NCBI GenBank assembly: GCA_964577935.1
Contig: CAZOAJ010000012.1
Span: forward strand, 3,274 to 67,273
Source of the DNA: JABDGV01 sp964577935
GTDB lineage: Bacteria > Chlamydiota > Chlamydiia > Chlamydiales > FEN-1388
Length of the DNA: 64,000 nucleotides
Direction: 5' to 3'
Positions 60,179 to 64,000 of this stretch are shown here, in pieces. The notes below the pieces were generated by a model. It saw nothing but the letters and a program-made list of their open reading frames with translations. It did no database searches and was not told where the DNA came from. Position numbers and translations under genes: made by a program. Position 1 is the first letter of the stretch, and every line of letters starts with the position of its first letter.

Positions 60179-61111
60179 ATGAGTTTAGGAAAAATTTGCA
60201 GGTTTATTTCACGGGAAACAGTAGCTCCATGGTGTCTAGCCAATAGTTACTTTGTGCGGAATTATTCTTGTCATCATGTCTCGCAGGATCAATCAGCATT
60301 CAGAAATCAAATAATCAATCAAGTAACGGCTCCGATTTTTACATCCCGACAGATTGTGTCCGTAGATTCATTTCCGAATAAGCCGAGATATTGGGTTTTT
60401 AGAGGGGATCAGAGAGGATGTTATGGCGGAGTGTCAGTTTCTAAAGTTGAAGAGATAGTCGCAAGCTTAGGTGTAAAAAGCCCTCTTGGTATTTGTTTTA
60501 ACAAAAATAAAATCACCTCATTTCTTATGGGTGGGGCATGTAGTGCACTCGCTCTTGAATTTGTTGAACGATATCTGCGATTACAGAAAGACATGATGAG
60601 TGGAAAGATAGAGAATCAAGAGCCATATTTTGATCGTGTAAAGAAGATTGGGACTCATTTGGCGCAATCTTGTGAAGCTATGCGCACTCGCCAAAGAGCC
60701 TTTAATACGATTGAGGTAATACAGCCCTGTGTTTCTCTTGATCCTTTTCAGAGTAAGGTGCAAGCACTTGCGAACTTTCATTCACTCTTTATTACTCATT
60801 CCTCAACTGAGATTAACGTTCACAAACAACTAGATGAAGCAGAAGTTTGCAATGTGGTCGATGGGTTGCCCAATGGAGCCTATTTTCTTCGAATAATCAA
60901 GCCTGCACAAAATGAAAAGTTAGAAGAGCATGGCCATTCTCTTGTCTTTGTAAAAGAAAATGGCATGAAGTTGGTTTACGATCCAAATTTTGGACTCGAG
61001 AATTTAGCAGGAGAAAAGCCATCTCGCGCGTTGCTTCAAAGCTTTATAACCAATTTCAATTCATACCAAGTAAGCAAGGCTCGGTTTTATAGACTTGAAC
61101 TAGCAGATTAA
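60179..61111 (+). CDS. YopT/C58-like cysteine protease candidate
   Basis: 310 residues. Candidate catalytic triad in the order and spacing of peptidase C58: Cys121 in MGGACSALALEFVE (codon at 60539-60541), His253 in EHGHSLVFV and Asp268 in VYDPNFGLE. YopT has a GxC with helix, HA(V)xxY and FDPNFG, so the three contexts agree. N-terminal 70 residues are not conserved and could carry a secretion signal; no Sec signal peptide. The C58 family cleaves prenylated GTPases or other host proteins. Overlaps the convergent LRR gene stop by 4 bases. Confidence 0.65.
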   Translation: MSLGKICRFISRETVAPWCLANSYFVRNYSCHHVSQDQSAFRNQIINQVTAPIFTSRQIVSVDSFPNKPRYWVFRGDQRGCYGGVSVSKVEEIVASLGVKSPLGICFNKNKITSFLMGGACSALALEFVERYLRLQKDMMSGKIENQEPYFDRVKKIGTHLAQSCEAMRTRQRAFNTIEVIQPCVSLDPFQSKVQALANFHSLFITHSSTEINVHKQLDEAEVCNVVDGLPNGAYFLRIIKPAQNEKLEEHGHSLVFVKENGMKLVYDPNFGLENLAGEKPSRALLQSFITNFNSYQVSKARFYRLELAD

Positions 61112-63258
61112 TTCGACGAGCCCTCTCTGATTACCTTTGTGAAGTCCTGTACATTCTTTAAGTTGTCTTCAACGAGATTTTCGCACTCACCTATTCGTAG
61201 GGTGATAAGTGTCTTGAAAGGGGGAGATTGAAAGCAAGACCCATCGATAGATGTTGAGGTTAAGTCGAGCTCCTTCAGTGCCTTTGGTGACATCGCTGTA
61301 ATATGGATATCGGAGATATTTTCGCAGTCACCTAATCCAAGATATTCAAGCTTTGCAAAAGTCTCTTCCTTAAGGCAGGAGCCATCAATTGCCGAGTTAA
61401 ATAAACTGAGAGACTTGAGATTTTTTGTGAAAGAATTTTTTAAATTCTCATCAGAGATGTTCGGACACGAATCAAGAATAGCAGTGACTAAGTTCTTGAA
61501 GGCCTCTCCTTTTAAAAAGACCCCCGTGAGATTCGTGGATGAAGCTTCTATGCGCTGTAAATTGGCAAAGGGGATATTTTGAAGATGCCTATCTTCGAGC
61601 CTATTGCAGGCATCTAGATAGAGTTCTTCGAGTGATAGAAAGGCTTTACCGTTAAAACAAGATCCATTTATTGGGGTGTACATTGCACTAAGATATTTCA
61701 AAGAATTAGATGACAATTCTTTAAGGTTAGAGTCCTGCACGTTAGAACATTGATCCATCTCAAGGGTTTGAACAGAAACAAAAGCGTTGCCACGAAAGCA
61801 AGACCCATTGATGAGGGTTTTGGATAGATGAATAAGTATCAATCCAGTTGATGACAAGTGTATGAGGTGCTTATCAAGAAGAAGAAAGCAATAGCTTAAG
61901 TTGAGTTCATAGAGGTGAGCAAATACTTTTGCAGATAAGCAGGATCCATTGATGTTTGTACTTGCCAAGCTGAGTTTCTTGAGATTCTTTGAAGAAATAA
62001 GGCAGCAATTCTCTTCTTTGAGGTCTTTGCATTTGCTCAGAGATAGCTCTTGAACATTTGTGAAGATTTGTGATGAGAAACAGGACCCATCAATTGCTGT
62101 TCCTTCCAGTACGATTTTCTTTAGGCAGGGGAATTGTTTTTCGGTTATGAGATGCGAATCTGCTATTTTGCTGTCTTGTAACTCAAGGACTTGAACTGTC
62201 TTATGATTTCTGTCGAGCAACTTTACGAAATAGGAGTCTAAAAATGGTCGTGATGCTTTCTGCACATCAATAAATTGTAGAGCTTTGGGAACTTCAATAA
62301 GTTTCGAAAGCTCAGAAGATGAATTCTTGAAGAGATTCAGTTGCTCGATAGCATATAGATCGATGTAGCTGCACTTACTGAAAGCTTCAATAAATACTTG
62401 TGGTACTTCATCGAGGTTTTCATAAGGAAGAAATTCATTAACAAGACTATCGAAATATACTTGAGGATCTGATTCAAATAAAGGCCAAGGGTTTTGGTTT
62501 TCAGCGAGAGCTTCTAAGGCTCTTTGAGATTGATTAAATCCTAAGAATCCGCAAATGATGCTAAATGGATTTTTTATCAGACCAATATTTATTTTGTTGA
62601 GACGTGACTTGTGTCCAATTGTCGGCAAGGAGAGGTCTTTAAATTGTTCTAATACCTGTTCCCGTAGTTGAACTGCCTTATTGAGTTTTTCTGCGTAGTT
62701 TTTGTTTCGTAGTATCTGCTTCTCATCTCTGCAGAGTGGGTGGTGTGGCAAATTTCTTTTTGCATCGAGATATTGCTGTGCATCAAAGCATTCTTGTATC
62801 TGTGAAAAAAGGGATTTGATTGCCAGTGTATCTGCTTTTTTAATCGAGTCTTCAACGAGTGTTAGATAGGTGTCGACAAGCTTTGATGTGTCTCCACGAA
62901 GAATCCTTTGAGCGTCAAGAAAGCTATCTATAATGCCTTTTTCGCAAACATCAGATAGTTTTGCCGAGAGCAGTAAACGATCAATTTTTTGGCGAGAAAG
63001 TTTTTGTTGGATTGCATAGTTTGTGTTTATATTTTTGGAGGTAATCCGCACAATTTTGAATTGTTTATTTTCGTAGAAAAGCGAGTAATAGCTTCCAGAG
63101 TCGCGCGGATCAATCGGTTGTGTGTTTTTGATCAAATCAGCAATTGCTTTAAGTTCTTGAGATACATTAATTTCATTTTTGCTTTTGCTGCTGTCCAATT
63201 CTAATGAGTTTGATGGATGAGTTTGATAATTTGGTGTTTTTGTATTTGATTCTATCAT
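61108..63258 (-). CDS. leucine-rich-repeat protein with GSCF-type repeats
   Basis: 716 residues. N-terminal 340 residues helical, unknown. Residues about 370-700 hold seven repeats of about 48 residues: a TxINGSCFxGxAFxxL half and an ELxLxxCxxLxDxxLxxLSS half. GSC occurs six times (IDGSCF, INGSCL, INGSCF twice, IDGSCL, IDGSCF) and once as TGVFL. Similar repeat proteins exist in amoeba-associated Chlamydiae. No signal peptide. Likely a scaffold for host-protein binding. Confidence 0.78.
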   Translation of the reverse strand: MIESNTKTPNYQTHPSNSLELDSSKSKNEINVSQELKAIADLIKNTQPIDPRDSGSYYSLFYENKQFKIVRITSKNINTNYAIQQKLSRQKIDRLLLSAKLSDVCEKGIIDSFLDAQRILRGDTSKLVDTYLTLVEDSIKKADTLAIKSLFSQIQECFDAQQYLDAKRNLPHHPLCRDEKQILRNKNYAEKLNKAVQLREQVLEQFKDLSLPTIGHKSRLNKINIGLIKNPFSIICGFLGFNQSQRALEALAENQNPWPLFESDPQVYFDSLVNEFLPYENLDEVPQVFIEAFSKCSYIDLYAIEQLNLFKNSSSELSKLIEVPKALQFIDVQKASRPFLDSYFVKLLDRNHKTVQVLELQDSKIADSHLITEKQFPCLKKIVLEGTAIDGSCFSSQIFTNVQELSLSKCKDLKEENCCLISSKNLKKLSLASTNINGSCLSAKVFAHLYELNLSYCFLLLDKHLIHLSSTGLILIHLSKTLINGSCFRGNAFVSVQTLEMDQCSNVQDSNLKELSSNSLKYLSAMYTPINGSCFNGKAFLSLEELYLDACNRLEDRHLQNIPFANLQRIEASSTNLTGVFLKGEAFKNLVTAILDSCPNISDENLKNSFTKNLKSLSLFNSAIDGSCLKEETFAKLEYLGLGDCENISDIHITAMSPKALKELDLTSTSIDGSCFQSPPFKTLITLRIGECENLVEDNLKNVQDFTKVIREGSSN

Positions 63259-63425
63259 TTTATGATTCGTTTTTTTTGATTAAAAAATAAATATATAGAT
63301 TTTTAAATTAAAATAAAACTACTTTAATTATCCGGTAAATTCAAGCAGAAAATCAAAGCAGCTGTTGAAAGGTTTCGCCTCTAAATAGGAAGATTTTGTA
63401 ACGTGCAGTAAAAAAGGATAGTTCT

Positions 63426-63920
63426 ATTAAAGCAATTATCAGACTGCTTATCTGCCTACTTGTCTGCGCTTCTCTATCATCGCTCTCGTCTCTAACGGTT
63501 GAAAGCTTGAGTGGAACCAAAGTGACTGTTCCTCAAGAAGGGCAGCTTTTATTTATTGGCTCAACCAAAAAATCCTACGATCAGTTGAAAGGATGGTATG
63601 AGCTATGCAAGAAAAATCCAGCTATCATCAATCGCACTCAGATTTTGGTTTTGCCTATATTCGAAGGATTTCTTTCAAGAAAAGGGGTTAGGAATGCAGT
63701 GCAGCTGTTTTTGAAAACAGCTGTTCCAAAGGGGCATAAAGGACGTGTGATTCCTATTTATGAAGAGGCTTCTGAGTATCAGGCTTTTTCAAAATTTCTT
63801 GATACCAAACACAATCTGTCGGTGGTTCTTTTAGGAAGCGGTTCAGAACCATTGTGGAGAACATCTGGAGAGGTAACGGATGAAAAGGTTGTTCGTCTTC
63901 AAGAAATTTTAGATTCGTAA
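63426..63920 (+). CDS. exported hypothetical protein, possible ATT start
   Basis: The frame is open from 63402 and has no ATG or GTG before a TTG at 63507. An ATT at 63426, 8 bases after AAGGA, begins a textbook signal peptide (KAIIRLLICLLVCASLSSLS), so translation probably starts there (164 residues); otherwise the protein starts at the TTG and loses the signal. The body (QLLFIGSTKKSYDQLKGWY, ILVLPIFEGFLS, VVLLGSGSEPLW) has no recognised family. Function unknown. Confidence 0.6.
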   Translation: MKAIIRLLICLLVCASLSSLSSLTVESLSGTKVTVPQEGQLLFIGSTKKSYDQLKGWYELCKKNPAIINRTQILVLPIFEGFLSRKGVRNAVQLFLKTAVPKGHKGRVIPIYEEASEYQAFSKFLDTKHNLSVVLLGSGSEPLWRTSGEVTDEKVVRLQEILDS

Positions 63921-64000
63921 TCTGTTCTGTAAAGCTTTTAATTCTCAACGCGAGTTGCGTTAAAAACTAATCTACATAGATTTTAGGGCCATTAAATCAG

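Overview
The window looks like a piece of a chromosome from a member of the phylum Chlamydiae, probably an environmental (amoeba- or arthropod-associated) lineage rather than Chlamydia itself. The evidence is a run of housekeeping genes in the order rpmE-prfA-prmC ... ffh-rpsP-trmD-rplS-rnhB, which is the order known from Chlamydia; the pairing xseA/tpiA; the Chlamydiae/Verrucomicrobia small basic protein beside ybeY; an SNF-type sodium symporter; and many large eukaryotic-like or effector-like genes between the core genes. By eye the base composition is about 40% GC, with AT-rich leaders in front of the accessory genes. I cannot fix the family or genus.

Layout. 1-2.4 kb: an exported glycosyltransferase-like fragment, a WecB-like UDP-GlcNAc 2-epimerase with a hydrophobic N-terminus, and a membrane protein. 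2.6-5 kb: rpmE, prfA, prmC. 5-10 kb: accessory block with an exported methyltransferase, an F-box/DUF4116 protein and an exported methyltransferase-glycosyltransferase fusion. 10.2-14.2 kb: ffh, rpsP, trmD (with a VOC-like C-terminal domain), rplS, rnhB. 14.3-19.5 kb: two tandem proteins with LPX-type leucine-rich repeats and a canonical HECT ubiquitin-ligase domain, the second broken by two frameshifts. 19.5-24 kb: nadK, xseB, xseA, tpiA, secG, def. 24-30 kb: a large GT28-type glycosyltransferase with a TPR chaperone-like partner, a histone-deacetylase-family enzyme, htpX and an exported adenylate-kinase-like protein with a degenerate P-loop. 30-33 kb: lgt, tRNA-Pro and an ABC-F ATPase. 33-36 kb: an unknown protein and a clear Cdc20/Cdh1 (APC/C co-activator) look-alike with an intact C-box. 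36-42.4 kb: rlmI, ribD, a possible inclusion-membrane-type protein, an Fe-S pair and a DUF3604 protein. 42.6-47.3 kb: a four-gene tandem paralogue array carrying remnants of the 3' end of rny. 47.4-52.7 kb: rny, a CBS/CorC protein, ybeY, two very small proteins and the symporter. 53-64 kb: a histidine-rich outer-membrane barrel, an exported GT2 enzyme, an exported DUF268 protein, a DevBCA-like exporter, a GrpB protein, a YopT-like cysteine-protease candidate, an LRR protein and an exported hypothetical.

How it fits together. The core genes are ordinary. The accessory genes share two themes. The first is hijacking of host ubiquitin signalling: an F-box protein, two HECT proteins and a Cdc20/Cdh1 mimic, plus LRR and protease-like candidates. 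The second is a set of enzymes that normally work in the cytosol (methyltransferases, glycosyltransferases, an epimerase, an adenylate-kinase fold) but here carry N-terminal signal-peptide-like segments, as if they act outside the bacterium where host nucleotide sugars and SAM are available. The Cdc20/Cdh1 mimic is the most striking single gene. All functions are read from sequence motifs; none was checked by database search.
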